A stretch of DNA of 64,000 nucleotides from assembly GCA_031761405.1 (NCBI GenBank), contig JASEVX010000010.1:34281322-34345321 (forward strand), given 5' to 3'. The position numbers and the translations under genes were made by a program. Shown in pieces: positions 54,944-64,000 of the stretch (positions are counted from its first letter, which is position 1; each line of letters begins with the position of its first letter). The notes beneath the pieces were generated by a model, which was not told where the DNA came from, made no database searches, and was given only the letters and a program-made list of their open reading frames with translations. The DNA is from Serripes groenlandicus. Taxonomy: Eukaryota > Mollusca > Bivalvia > Cardiida > Cardiidae.

Positions 54944-57829
54944 TACAGAGAGAGAGAGACAGACAGACAGACAGAGATAGAAGACAGAGACAGAGAAAGA
55001 TACAGAGACAGAGACATACATACGGACATACAGACAGACATACACACAGACAGACAGAGAGACAGAGACATGGAGGAACATAGACAGAGGGAGAGAAAGA
55101 GAAGGATTCCAGTTCTACTTCTTAATCAATCAGTCCAGTAATTTATACAAATATACACCTAGATACTACCCAAAAGCATACATCAGACAGTTATCTTTTT
55201 GTAAATATTTTTCACAAACATGGTATCCACCATCAAACTCAGCTCCCATGTGGTGTTGTGATCCACAGGCCTGTTATTTTCTATATACCTGAATAAACAA
55301 AATAAATCATTAGTTGCTTGATGGGAGATTGTTTCGAAACAACTTTTTCAGAAATAGTCTGTTAACCCTTTTGTGGAAGAAAAATGACATTGGTGACTTT
55401 TGTTGGAAAGAATGTTGGTCAAGCTTCAGTTCGAACTCACAACCTCTGGACTGAGCGCCGACGTTGCTACAAACTGAGCTACCGGGGCTCTGCTAATACC
55501 TGATTTAAATGGAACATAAAGCCTATATATCTTACGCAACTAGTTTTGTTATCTGGAATCACAAAGGATACAAAAGCAGTGATCTTGATTGTGTAAACAG
55601 TGTAGAACCAAATTGGGCTCTGCAATGTTAAACAGTTGGTCACCGATGTTTTTAACCCTCTTCCACTTGCCAACATTTTGACACATTTGCCGATGACAAC
55701 TTTCAAAGTTGATGTGATAAACGCATAAATGAACCATTAATCCTTTTTGTTCAACAATATTTTCCAAGATACTTTCAAAGTCATCTGCTCCAGATAAGTT
55801 GTACTATGGGAGAATGGTTTAAAAACTTTAAATCTTTCAGAAAGCTTTGCTCTTCAGTTATATCATTAGCTGTACAATCACCAACACAGTATTGTTTGGT
55901 CCTGCATTATCCAACACCTATGATGGCCCACCATTTTACTATTATTTTCCACAAACCATTCAAATAAGAACTAAGGTGACAAATAACAGTTGCAGTCGGG
56001 ATATTCGGATTCTGGCCAAGGGTAAAAAATGAAATAATGATAAATAGTAAGTTTTGGGTAAATGGTTGATTTTACTGTTTATAAATATGAAAATTAAGCT
56101 CTCATCATAAGTTTTAAATTTTGCGCTTGGACCAACATCTCCTTCCGATTCATGAGATTAGGGACAGGCGTCACTGCGGCGCGTGACAACACTGCTTACG
56201 GAGCTAGGCGTGAATTTAGAGGTAAATTCGAATACGAACATTCGCATCCAAGATTGCCTGAAAAGGAGAAGGAAACATGGTTTTGCTTACAGCATCCAAA
56301 GATTGCCTATTGTTTTGAGAATCCAATCAGCTCTTCAATTTCCATTAAAACTCTGATTTTTGGTTGGGTGATTTTAGGAGTAAAGGGTAAAATCGCTATT
56401 TTTGTCCAACTTTTTTCACCCTCTTCCAAACCCCTTTAGTGGCAACTTCTTGCCATACAATTGACTGAGAGTGTGAATTACAGTCTGGCTCTCCTTGATA
56501 CAGGAAAGTTCTTTTAATAATACCAGAATGGATATTATGATAAATATTGAGAGAATAAAAGTTAACACCTCTACAGAAAACAATTTATTTAACCTTAGAT
56601 TTTCCACTATATATACATGTATGGAATATAGACCCTGTCATCTGGTGGCTATGTTATTCAACAGATCAGAATATTTTGAACTAGTAACATTTGTGCCAAA
56701 TCAGTTTCAAATTGAGTTAGTACTGTTTGGCACGAAGTGCAAAAGGTCTAACTAGCTATCTCTCGTGTTCACATTAAATCCGTAGAATAGTATCTCAACG
56801 GGGAAAAAACTGCTACAATAGGCTCACCTCATCCATAGTTCTTCAAGTTGTAGGAGGTCCATCTTGTTCAGTTCTTCATCCCCAGGAATGGATATTGACT
56901 GCTTAGCGTCTACATTGTATAAAGCTATCAGTTTTGTCTGCACATCGGACTGTGTGAAAAATAAAGATCAAAACAATTAAAATTATAATTATAAATATCT
57001 TTTAAACAAGGGGACTTTGATGGACCTAAATCACTCAACTTATTCAAAAGAGCTTAAATAGTTGTCAATGATATCACTCAATACACATAAGGAAAACAAT
57101 TAGCCATGATTAGCAACAGCTCAATATAATTTCAACAATCTTACCAGAGCCCATGGGACAATTGATTGTGTCCAATTATTTATTTTAAAATCGGCCAGTG
57201 TTTGTGTGCAAGATTATTAAAGTGTCAACTACATAAACATATTAAACAAAAAATCCCTTGTGACCATAATTTTCAACAATCCAAGTAGTTGTTTAGTATG
57301 TCACCCAAATAACAAGCGCCAAATTCTTTACAGATCAGACCAGTACTTTTAAAAGTTATCAGTGCTAAGCAGCAAATGATTACTTGTCAGTGTAAAAACC
57401 TGTAAGTAAACCCAATATTGCTGCTCACATGCAAAGTAAGGAAAACGTTGGTCCTGGTTGGGCGCATGAATATATCGCGATTTTAAAGCAATTGCATAAT
57501 CGTTATCCGCAATTAAATCGTGATAAACATATGGAACACTTACAACAGCATACTATACTAACCATAATAATAAGTTTCATTTTGTGTTAATGTATAATAT
57601 GGCCAATTTATAGACGGGCATATAAAACTAGATCAAAACTCATGTTATAAATATAATGCCTAAACAATGTTATATGGTTACATACCTGATTTTGTATCAA
57701 TCTGACAAGTTGAGATATTTGTGAAATGCTTAGGCTATAAGTATGTGTCTGCATGTTGTAATACAACATAAGGGATATAAGCACCGACGCCACAATCAAT
57801 CCTGTTACTGTACGGCGACTTTTACTCAT
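51222..57829 (-). CDS. METTL24-like (FkbM-type) methyltransferase gene, at least five exons, damaged or mis-assembled
   Basis: Reading leftwards, the exons are 57829-57686, 56949-56828, 55288-55170, 53708-53585 and 51533-51222. All introns are GT-AG and most junction phases agree (0, 2, 2, 2, 0). The product starts with a type II membrane anchor, then the block CGSQ..DGGYHVCEKYL..CLMYAFG, which matches the family's DGGW/Y..C..CLVYSFG. Next comes KKVTFHALGLG..LSTIKKKL, then ILDILKIDIEGGEWPALPEI, the acidic methyltransferase motif, and a C-terminus with SDCHLVDE. Family members are S-adenosylmethionine-dependent methyltransferase-like proteins of the secretory pathway with unknown substrate. 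Two defects stand out. Exon 3 needs one extra base for a continuous frame. The exon for the usual 'FD..FDPS' cofactor region is not seen and may lie in the 54539-54738 gap. So it is either a gene with assembly errors or a pseudogene. Confidence 0.75.
51789..52935 (+). repeat. About 39-bp minisatellite, roughly 28 units
   Basis: The unit ctgtagtggtacatgtagcc, then taacattgtcctttacag, is repeated for 1.1 kb with substitutions and small length changes. Both ends carry the variant acctacaaaggcg(t/a)agtgg, at about 51787 and 52849. It fills the last intron of the METTL24-like gene. Confidence 0.8.
53353..53547 (+). mobile_element. TTAA MITE next to a METTL24-like splice site
   Basis: Left end ttaaccctttcccgcttaca, right end ctgctgcagagttgttgtat then gtgggaaaggttta. 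It ends 38 bp from the exon 53585-53708 donor. Confidence 0.6.
53585..53708 (-). CDS. METTL24-like exon 5: central methyltransferase segment
   Basis: Acceptor tgctaatttcag, donor TCAGAA|gtaagt. It encodes DGQKDHQHSKKVTFHALGLG, then NKDEGKLLRLSTIKKKLNQSE. This matches the family stretch after the FDPS loop, with 'V.F...G(L/I)G' and 'L.TI...L'. It leaves in phase 0 straight into ILDILKIDIEGGEW of the last exon. A TTAA MITE (53353-53547) ends 38 bp beyond its donor. Confidence 0.75.
53878..54045 (+). mobile_element. TTAA MITE, ends degraded
   Basis: ctcatacagacgctaacgga, gttgcagacgacttttgaaa and gtgtatgtgggatagtttg keep the order. The right subterminal block is missing. Confidence 0.45.
54539..54738. 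other. Assembly gap of 200 N
   Basis: A run of exactly 200 N, so its true size may be arbitrary. It lies in the METTL24-like gene between exon 3 and the exon at 53708, just before a (GA)n tract. It could hide the missing cofactor-binding exon. Confidence 0.95.
54822..55110 (+). repeat. (GA)n / (GACA)n microsatellite
   Basis: Interrupted gaga and gacagaca runs. All long frames here are simple-repeat artefacts. Adjacent to the N gap. Confidence 0.9.
55170..55288 (-). CDS. METTL24-like exon 3, with an apparent 1-nt deletion
   Basis: From the acceptor (tttattcag) the frame set by exon 2 reads R-Y-I-E-N-N-R and then leaves the family pattern, reaching a stop. One frame over, the same DNA reads CGSQHHMGAEFDGGYHVCEK, then YLQKDNCLMYAFG to a GG|gtagta donor. 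One missing base around 55268-55272 (the 'aggcc' run) explains both. Restoring that base also makes the exit phase (2) fit the next exons. It is either a real disabling mutation or a base-call error near the gap. Confidence 0.65.
55405..55495 (-). repeat. tRNA-like SINE head
   Basis: Minus strand: ccccggtagctcagtttgta and gttgtgagttcgaactga, with box A and B in order. In METTL24-like intron 2. Confidence 0.45.
55652..55822 (+). mobile_element. TTAA MITE, 171 bp
   Basis: ttaaccctcttccacttgcc to tgtactatgggagaatggtttaa. Much of the central palindrome is deleted. Lies in METTL24-like intron 2. Confidence 0.55.
56828..56949 (-). CDS. METTL24-like exon 2: stem region
   Basis: The acceptor is ttcacacag and the donor ATGAG|gtgagcc. 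The 122 nt encode SDVQTKLIALYNVDAKQSIS.. and end ..LLQLEELWM plus two bases. The LLxLExLW run is typical of the stretch before the DGGW block in METTL24-like proteins. Entry phase 0 matches exon 1. Confidence 0.65.
57686..57829 (-). CDS. METTL24-like exon 1: membrane anchor
   Basis: It encodes 48 residues beginning MSKSRRTVTG, with a hydrophobic segment at about residues 10-25, and ends ..LVRLIQNQ at a perfect CAG|gtatgt donor (phase 0). Met codons 21 and 30 nt upstream are in frame. A likely 3' splice site (ttatgttgcag) lies just before the chosen ATG, suggesting an upstream 5'-UTR exon and favouring this start. Confidence 0.7.
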
Positions 57830-57859
57830 AATGCTGCTTTTCTGCAACATAACAAACAA

Positions 57860-58989
57860 AATATGTATGAGCCAGTGTTGGTTCTGAATACAGTGATTTC
57901 AAAACCTAGTAATCTTGTCACCAGTTTATTTCTGTTAATTCGTAACCAGACCTCTGATTTAAATAAATTCGTCCAATCATACATTTGTCTTAAAATTGTA
58001 TTTTGTAACTTGATTTAGTACAAGTTTTAACGTACTGTATGCCATTGATTACAGTAAATAATAAGTATGTTGCAGAAATTGTTTAAAAATGCAAACTAAC
58101 CTTGTACATTCCTTCTAAATTTGAATATATCCAACACATTATGGTTTAAAAAAAATCTTTGCATATTTCTTACATAGAATAAAACGTTATCAGATCAAAT
58201 TTGTACTACATGATTGCGGTAAATAATACTATTGCATTCATGTTTGAAGTGTGAAAATCCAAGATAATTAAGAAGTATGCTCCATGTAATCAATTAAAGT
58301 TGGTAAACAACATTAATATTGTATTTGAATGTCTTGTATTATGTTAGTGTTAATTGTAATTTGTTTATATATTGTCAAAATGACAAGAAGCTGTACAGTT
58401 TACGTCAATAAAATTATTGTCTATTTATGTGATGTGCCACACAATTAATTAGTTGTATCTTAATTATAGGGATTCCTAAGTATTAAAGATGAGGAGAATA
58501 ATTTATAATTGTCATCATTGCAATCTGAATCAATCATAAGTTAACACGGGGACGTAGATATAAGAGCGTTCCTGGTTAACACAAATTAAGAAATTACATA
58601 CTTATTGAATGTGTGTGCGTAGTAGATAAGCATATACCATAAACGTCTGTGGTGCATTCTAGGGAAAATTTGGAGGTTATTTTAGACGTCGGAAAAATGT
58701 ATCTTTTTTATTGCATTTTCAGATTTCTTTTGACACACAACTCACCTCCATGCTCGTTTATACCATATATATATGTCAACATCTACTTTGAACCTTTGTA
58801 TTATGGCCATAAGCATGTGTTATATCTATTGCCAAATAAATGTTGTTGTTGTTGTGTGTCGGTAAAGTGTGTAAAACGTCAATTCATCAATTAAACACTG
58901 TAATTCATAACACCAAAACGAATCCATATAAAACAATTTAAAGTACTTTTTGGGAGATATAGTGAAAATATTAAATTGTAGACTTGACA
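57860..58989. other. Upstream of the METTL24-like gene, no feature
   Basis: AT-rich. It may hold the promoter and a 5'-UTR exon of the minus-strand gene, but no clear core element is visible. Confidence 0.35.
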
Positions 58990-59002
58990 TTTAAAGTGTT
59001 TC

Positions 59003-60081
59003 TTGATGCCACCCAGATCTAAACAAAAGAAAAGTAAGTCAACTGGCGGAAACAAAAGGAAAAATATATCTCCTTTGTTATCGGAGACATGTTCACAATC
59101 GAAGGTCTGTGATCAGTCATCACAAACCGGTTTGGGCAGTTTGGAAAATGTAAACAAGAACTCGGAGTCAACTGTTGACAACGCAGAAAAGTAAACGCTT
59201 ACATTATTCTTTTCCATCACCGCCACAGTATTTTGTGTTAATAATAACAGTGATAGTAACAATATGAACAATATGAATAACGCATATCCTCATCAGCTCT
59301 CTTGCAAGTTTGTACAATCACCCACCTGTCAATACAGGCCACAGTTTGTGCCGTTTCTATCCAATCAACAGACACCCCCATGGGCAGAACATTTAGTGAA
59401 GGATATTTAAATCATCAATACCGCAGTATCAAGAACGGAAAATATTGTAAAATCAGTTAATTTGATCAGCACAAAATTGAACAAGCTCGCGACAAAAGTA
59501 ACAGCAATTGTTAAAAGGGTTGTTGAAGTAGAAAAGTCGAGCTTCTTTATAAGTGAGAACTTTGATAAACAATCAGTAGAATTAAAAACAGCAAAACACC
59601 AAGTAAAAACTCTACAAGATTCAGGCAACTCGCTAAAAGAATACATACACTCCCTTGAAATCCACATAATCAAACAAAGAGCAAGGTTAAAGACAATGAA
59701 TACCGGTCAATGAGAGAAAACCTGATTTGTTATGGAATAGAGGAAACCAAACCTAATAGTGCGGGTCAAGAACCGGAAAGATGTGAAGCCATAGTAAAAG
59801 AGTCCATCAAAAAGAACCTAGAAATCGATGCCGATCAATTGATCCCCGATCGCGCTCACAGATTAGGCGATTTCCAACTGTCAAAGAAACCCCGCCCTAT
59901 TATTGTGCAGTTTCATTACTACCACGACAGAAAAAAGATTCGAAGTAATGCATTACCAAAAAAAATACACTCAACCAAAATAATTATCGTGTTGGCATAC
60001 AGCTTCCCAAAGAGTGGAGATATTCTCGCAAATAAGTATATCCCATCATGCATTCAAAGAAGAGCATGGATAACAAGGTGA
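59003..60081 (+). pseudogene. LINE ORF1 remnant (basic region, coiled coil, RRM-like domain)
   Basis: 59003 opens with a basic stretch MMPPRSKQKKSKSTGGNKRK and stops after 63 codons. 59462-59703 is a heptad-like Lys/Glu-rich coiled coil (ELKTAKHQVKTLQ..SLKEYIHSLE). 59710-60081, in another frame, reads RENLICYGIEE, then DRAHRLG and RPIIVQFHYYHDRKKIR, the RNA-binding core of L1-like ORF1 proteins. At least two stops and one frame change separate the parts. Confidence 0.7.
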
Positions 60082-60167
60082 AATTCATCAGTGATAAACC
60101 TTATATTAACGGTCATGTGTTCAAACCACGACAGAACCCAAATCCAAATGAATAAAGGTGTCATGAA

Positions 60168-60698
60168 GAACAAATTGACATTATTTCCTGGAACGTAAAT
60201 CGACTCGGCCGAAGATTAGCAAACGCTGATTTTCTGAATATTATAAACAGTCATGATGTCGTTATACTTTCAGAAACTTATTGTTTTCATCATTTGTATG
60301 GTAATAAATTACCCCTTACAAAGAAAGGTAGATATAGTGGAGGTATTTCTATCTATTATAGGAACTCATTTAGTGAGAAAAGTAAAATTATTGAAAAGGA
60401 TCAATGTGAAATAGTTTGGTTAAAGATGTATGTAATAGTTTGGTTAAAGATGTATGGAATAGTTTGGTTAAAAAGGTATGGAATAGTTTGGTTAATGATG
60501 TGGAAACAATGTTCCATTTTATTGTTGATGTATTCTTATGCAGTGTTTATATACCCCGACATGGTTCAACCAAATATTATATTGATATTGATATTGTTCG
60601 AACTAATTGAATATAAATTAAAAGGTAAAGTTCTTATTGTAGGAGACTTAACTAGTAGATCATCTGTAAAAAAGGATTATCTAACATTTAATAGATAA
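60168..60698 (+). pseudogene. LINE endonuclease remnant with an in-frame 24-bp tandem expansion
   Basis: It reads QIDIISWNVNRLGRRLANAD, then VVILSET and GRYSGGISIYYR, the WN, ET and SGGI motifs of AP-type endonucleases. From 60411, four 24-bp units (starts 60411, 60435, 60459, 60483) encode repeats of IVWLKMYG and interrupt the domain. Confidence 0.6.
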
Positions 60699-61227
60699 CA
60701 ATTTCGTGTTAAACAAAGATCAGATACTTGACGCAAATGGAAAACGTTTAATCCAGTTAAATGTCAAAACAAGGAATGGTCGATTGTGCAATGAAAATGG
60801 AAGTCACACCTTTTAAAGTAAAAACGGCTCCAGTGTTGTTGATTATCTTACACGATGACTTTACACACATTAAATCAATTTTACGTTATGTCACATAACA
60901 AATTTTCACTGCGCACTACATATTTGAATACGATGTAAGCTCCCGCGAAACATATCACGTGATCAAGCTAATATACAGGAGTCTTACTTATCATGGGATG
61001 AAAGCCTAATTACTACATTTCGGAGTCATCTTATTGAAAATCATAACCCCCTTCAAAGTATTGTCGACAATATACATACTATTCAATTGATGAAACAGTA
61101 CAACTGTTTACAACACATATGCACGAATTTTTCAAAAGTTCATATGATATTGTTGCTCCATTACTTGTAAGTCTTTACAACATATTTTTAATGTATTTTT
61201 CCAAATAGTTCGGGAGAAGGCATAATC

Positions 61228-62058
61228 ATGCCCATATTCAATGGAGGAAACCCTGATGCCAAAAGCTTAAGAGGGATAACTCTTAATAATATAATTTCAA
61301 ACATATACTCAAAACTACTTGTGGCAAGACTTACCAATTGGTCTACAAAGCATAATAAGATAATTGATAATCAATTTGGCTTCCAAAAGGGAAAATCTAC
61401 GGTAGATTGTATCTTCAGTGTGCACTCCTTGATAATAAAAACCTTAGCCGACAAGAGAAAACGTTACGTACCTTTTCTTGTCTGGGAAAAGATGTTTGAC
61501 AAAATACATAAAGTATGTTTGTGGCAGAAACTACTTAATGAAAACGTTAGTATGTTAGTATGTTAGTATTTGTAAATGCTCTTAAATCAATGTATAGCAC
61601 TGTTAAATCATATGTACGATATAAGTCCAAAACATCTAAATATAATTATATATTCAAATATAGGTGTAAAACAAGGAGACCCAGCTAGCAGCATATTATG
61701 TTTATTTTTCCTAAATGACATTTTGAACAACATTAACTGCAATATAGATTGTATATTTTGCACTGATGATATACACTTGTTTTTGTTACTTTTTGCTGAT
61801 GATGCGGATGTATTTTCGCAGGATCCAAAATGTCTAAAATCTATCTTAGACGACATAGAACATTATTGTAATGAATGGCATTTACGTCTTAATGCACAAA
61901 AGACTAAAATCATGATAATCGAGAATGGGCGGCATACTAACTACTATTTTACCTTGTACAGCTCAAAGGGGTTTTCCCAAACACCCTCACCCCCGCGGGC
62001 TGATAAGGCAGCCCACCGCGTTCCCGCTCACCTGTACGCAGGGTTTCCCCTACAATAA
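61228..62058 (+). pseudogene. LINE reverse transcriptase remnant
   Basis: RGITLNNIISNIYSKLLVAR and QFGFQKGKSTVDCIF are the classic LINE RT blocks. Motif A reads PFLVWEKMFDKI where relatives have F-x-D-Y-x-K-A-F-D, so the catalytic Asp is lost. After a frame break (about 61566), GVKQGDPASSILCLFFLNDI and FADDADVF (motif C, Asp pair kept) follow, then HLRLNAQKTKIMI. Coding is lost near 61930, where a GC-rich sequence begins. Confidence 0.7.
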
Positions 62059-62230
62059 CCCGGCGGTCCCGCGGGGTTTGATCATTCAACTATTAAGCCC
62101 GCGGAGGGAAATCCGATAACGATTTATGACGTCACGATGATTGACAGCTGTGATTAAGGCAGCCCCCCGGCGTTCCCGCTCATCTGTATGCGGGGTTTCC
62201 CCTACAATAACCCCGCGGTACCGCGGAATT
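62000..62230 (+). repeat. GC-rich direct repeat pair
   Basis: aaggcagcccaccgcgttcc..ggtttcccctacaataaccc..cgcgg (about 62005-62077) recurs at 62156-62226 with about 10% differences. Between them lies tttatgacgtcacgatgatt. Interrupts the end of the LINE. Confidence 0.6.
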
Positions 62231-62749
62231 TCATCATTTTTCAAACGGTAGTTAATATACAACATCACACTATTGGACTAAACATTTTTTAAATCAAGAG
62301 GGATATCCTATTCAGTAACCCAGACGCGACATGTAACATTAACCCATCTGTAATGCGATCAAAGCAAGTGAACGTCAATTATTACTTTCAATTAATAGGT
62401 GTTAAAAACATGTCGACTATCTGAGTTGTTTGTATTATTATGTTATGGTTAATCACATATGCTGTCGGCTTGATGAAGCATTCATGTATCATAAATTCAC
62501 ATATCAATTCTACCACCCTGTGTCATATGTCCTCTCCTATTAATATCGGCGAATCTTTGATTGACGGATCTGTTTTCTGGCCGATAAATCAGACAAGAAA
62601 TAAAATGACAACTGGACGCTTGTTAATAAGAATCGCAATGTTTAATTCACAATACTCGCATTTCGTGTGGTTTTGAATATGGAAACTTATACCTAACATT
62701 GACTGGAAAGATGAGGAAGTTCAATTCTGTTTTGTCATCTATATTTTTT

Positions 62750-62940
62750 CCCTTTCCCACTTGCAGACGCTTTCTGACGCAGCTACAGAAGACGATTTGG
62801 AAACATTGTGACAAAAGACGAAATTGTCTCAATAGTTTCAACCTTATTCAATAATTGTACTTTCGTTTATAAAGTTTCCATATGTTTGCCTATAAGTTTT
62901 CAAATTGACTACTGCTGATTTGTTGCATGTGGAATAGCCT
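62750..62940 (+). mobile_element. TTAA MITE, termini degraded
   Basis: ccctttcccacttgcagacg, ctttctgacgcagctacaga, right end ctgctgatttgttgcatgtg. TTAA sites lost. Confidence 0.5.
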
Positions 62941-63184
62941 TCCTCTCAGTGGCATAATACAACTTAGTTGTAAAGGATGTGCATGTAATGTAATTCAGAA
63001 AAAATATCAACAATCGCATCCGCGCAACAAGATCATGATCTAATCGTCTTACTACTTGTATCTAGGCGTACAAGCCTCACGAGAACGGTTATGACCAAAC
63101 ACTAACTATAAACGTAGGTTTTTTTTATTGTAAATTCTATTTATGTCAATATATCCGAAGGTCGATTTTGGCGTGACGTGAAAC

Positions 63185-63349
63185 ATGTACTAACAAAACC
63201 CGTCATGAGCAAGTTCTCCATATGTCAAATGTTTTCATCTCTATTCCATAAAAGATCTTTAAGTCTTTGATATATGTTTCTGTGTTATATGTAGACGTTT
63301 TGAATGTCGTCTGCTGCGGATTTATCATATGTTGGAAAGGGGAGTTAAA
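63185..63349 (+). mobile_element. TTAA MITE, right half
   Basis: catgagcaagttctccatat to gtcgtctgctgcggatttat, ending tatgttggaaaggggagttaa. Confidence 0.45.
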
Positions 63350-63404
63350 TAAAAAATAAAAAAGATGAGCGCTTGTTAGCTGATCGTGTAATGATCTTAT
63401 TAAG

Positions 63405-63570
63405 TTAACCCCTTCCCAACAAACACCAAGCAGACGACTTTTAAAACACTTTGTCAATCATTATTTTCAGCGCTATCTCCATTTTCCATAATGCGCTTTC
63501 TGACCCCTTAGCAGGAGAAGAGTTGTGAAAACAGTGTTCCCGTCCGCCACAATGTTGTCTACTTTATTCA
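63405..63570 (+). mobile_element. TTAA MITE, scrambled copy
   Basis: ttaaccccttcccaacaaac and caagcagacgacttttaaaa at the left, then ctttctgaccccttagcagg and cgccacaatgttgtctac in unusual order. Confidence 0.35.
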
Positions 63571-64000
63571 ATAGTACATAGTGCTAAAGAGAGGAATTAC
63601 ATTTGTTTTTCCCTCCTCTGGTCTTTTCTTAGAAGAACCATATTTGTCATATTGTCGTCTTATCCCTCGTTTATGCGGCTCACGATTCCTCCATCTTATA
63701 TTTCCCGGACCGAATAAATCCGAGAAAAACTGTCGTGTTAAGGTTAGTCCAAAATTCCCTATTCCGATGAAATCATCCCTTAGCTTCCGAAGTCACATTC
63801 TGTTTTGTATTAGCATTATTAATAGGTTGTAAACAGATAAGTAGCTAGGACCATGATATGACCATATTACAGGACAATGATCTATGCATTGAAAATGAAA
63901 TGTAAATATAGTTCAGAACGGCAGATATTTTAAAAATCATTTATGTTAAGTCACTCTTTTACACGATGTTTAAAGATGCACAGTTAATAGAAAAGCGCTT

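Larger units (their letters stand above)
58990..61960 (+). mobile_element. Degenerate LINE (non-LTR retrotransposon with ORF1, endonuclease and reverse transcriptase)
   Basis: The order is basic ORF1 N-terminus (59003), coiled coil (59462), RRM-like ORF1 domain (59710-60081), AP-type endonuclease start (about 60170-60400), linker, and reverse transcriptase (61228-62000). Every part is broken by stops or frameshifts, and it is truncated or rearranged after about 61960. It is a dead copy. The clade is not fixed; ORF1 is of the L1/Transposase_22 style. Confidence 0.75.
62231..64000. other. Right edge: MITE fragments only
   Basis: Apart from three MITE remnants, the DNA carries no recognised gene. 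A frame at 63581-63832 has no domain. Confidence 0.35.

Noticed and set aside
54772..55141. Frames rich in RERERE or SLSLSL
   Set aside because: Simple (GA)n/(GACA)n repeat beside the gap.
57608..57685. Continuation of the METTL24-like N-terminal frame past residue 48
   Set aside because: A strong CAG|gtatgt donor lies there, and the reading beyond it (VCNHITLFRHY) is unlike the family; exon 2 continues the stem.

Overview
This is a 64 kb AT-rich window of a eukaryotic nuclear genome, almost certainly a bivalve mollusc. It has split genes with long introns, a LINE carrying an L1-like ORF1 domain, tRNA-derived SINEs, and tandem-repeat elements that start near 'agctcac..gagcac..aagtgctca' and end in a GGCC-type hairpin followed by CTCTTGTT. 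That last type is familiar from bivalve genomes. Most of the DNA is repeat. One 200-N assembly gap lies at 54539-54738.

Two protein-coding genes can be reconstructed with confidence. (1) A plus-strand Golgi glycosyltransferase of the DXD/GT32 type (alpha-1,4-galactosyl- or GlcNAc-transferase-like) has two coding exons, 22178-22517 and 33366-34003, separated by a 10.8 kb repeat-filled intron. They join in phase to a 325-residue type II membrane protein. A second copy of exon 1 with its promoter-proximal DNA lies head-to-head on the minus strand at 2982-3321; its partner exon is not in the window. (2) A minus-strand METTL24-like (FkbM-type) methyltransferase gene spans 57829 down to 51222. It was assembled by eye from five short exons with matching splice phases. 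One exon carries an apparent 1-nt frameshift, and the expected cofactor-binding exon is missing, possibly inside the N gap. A third, unrecognised plus-strand gene end is suggested by two phase-compatible exons at 37430-37600 and 38627-38687.

The dominant structure is a family of short TTAA-flanked inverted-repeat elements of about 170-231 bp (TTAACCCTTTCCC..GGGAAAGGGTTAA, with a central palindrome). At least two dozen complete or nearly complete copies and many fragments are present, in two subfamilies and both orientations. TTAA target sites and CCC termini point to a piggyBac-type MITE. Other inverted-repeat families are present, including two more TTAA families and a GCGG-rich element of about 1.8 kb nested inside one MITE copy.

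Layout: 1-3.3 kb, orphan glycosyltransferase exon and flanking DNA; 3.4-22 kb, MITEs, a nested element and tandem-repeat elements; 22-34 kb, glycosyltransferase gene with foldbacks, minisatellites and a recent 387-bp tandem duplication in its intron; 34-51 kb, repeats plus the possible unknown gene end; 51-58 kb, methyltransferase gene with a 1.1 kb minisatellite in its last intron; 59-62 kb, dead LINE; 62-64 kb, GC-rich direct repeats and MITE fragments. Coordinates of repeat edges are by eye. Family names rest on motif recognition, not on searches.
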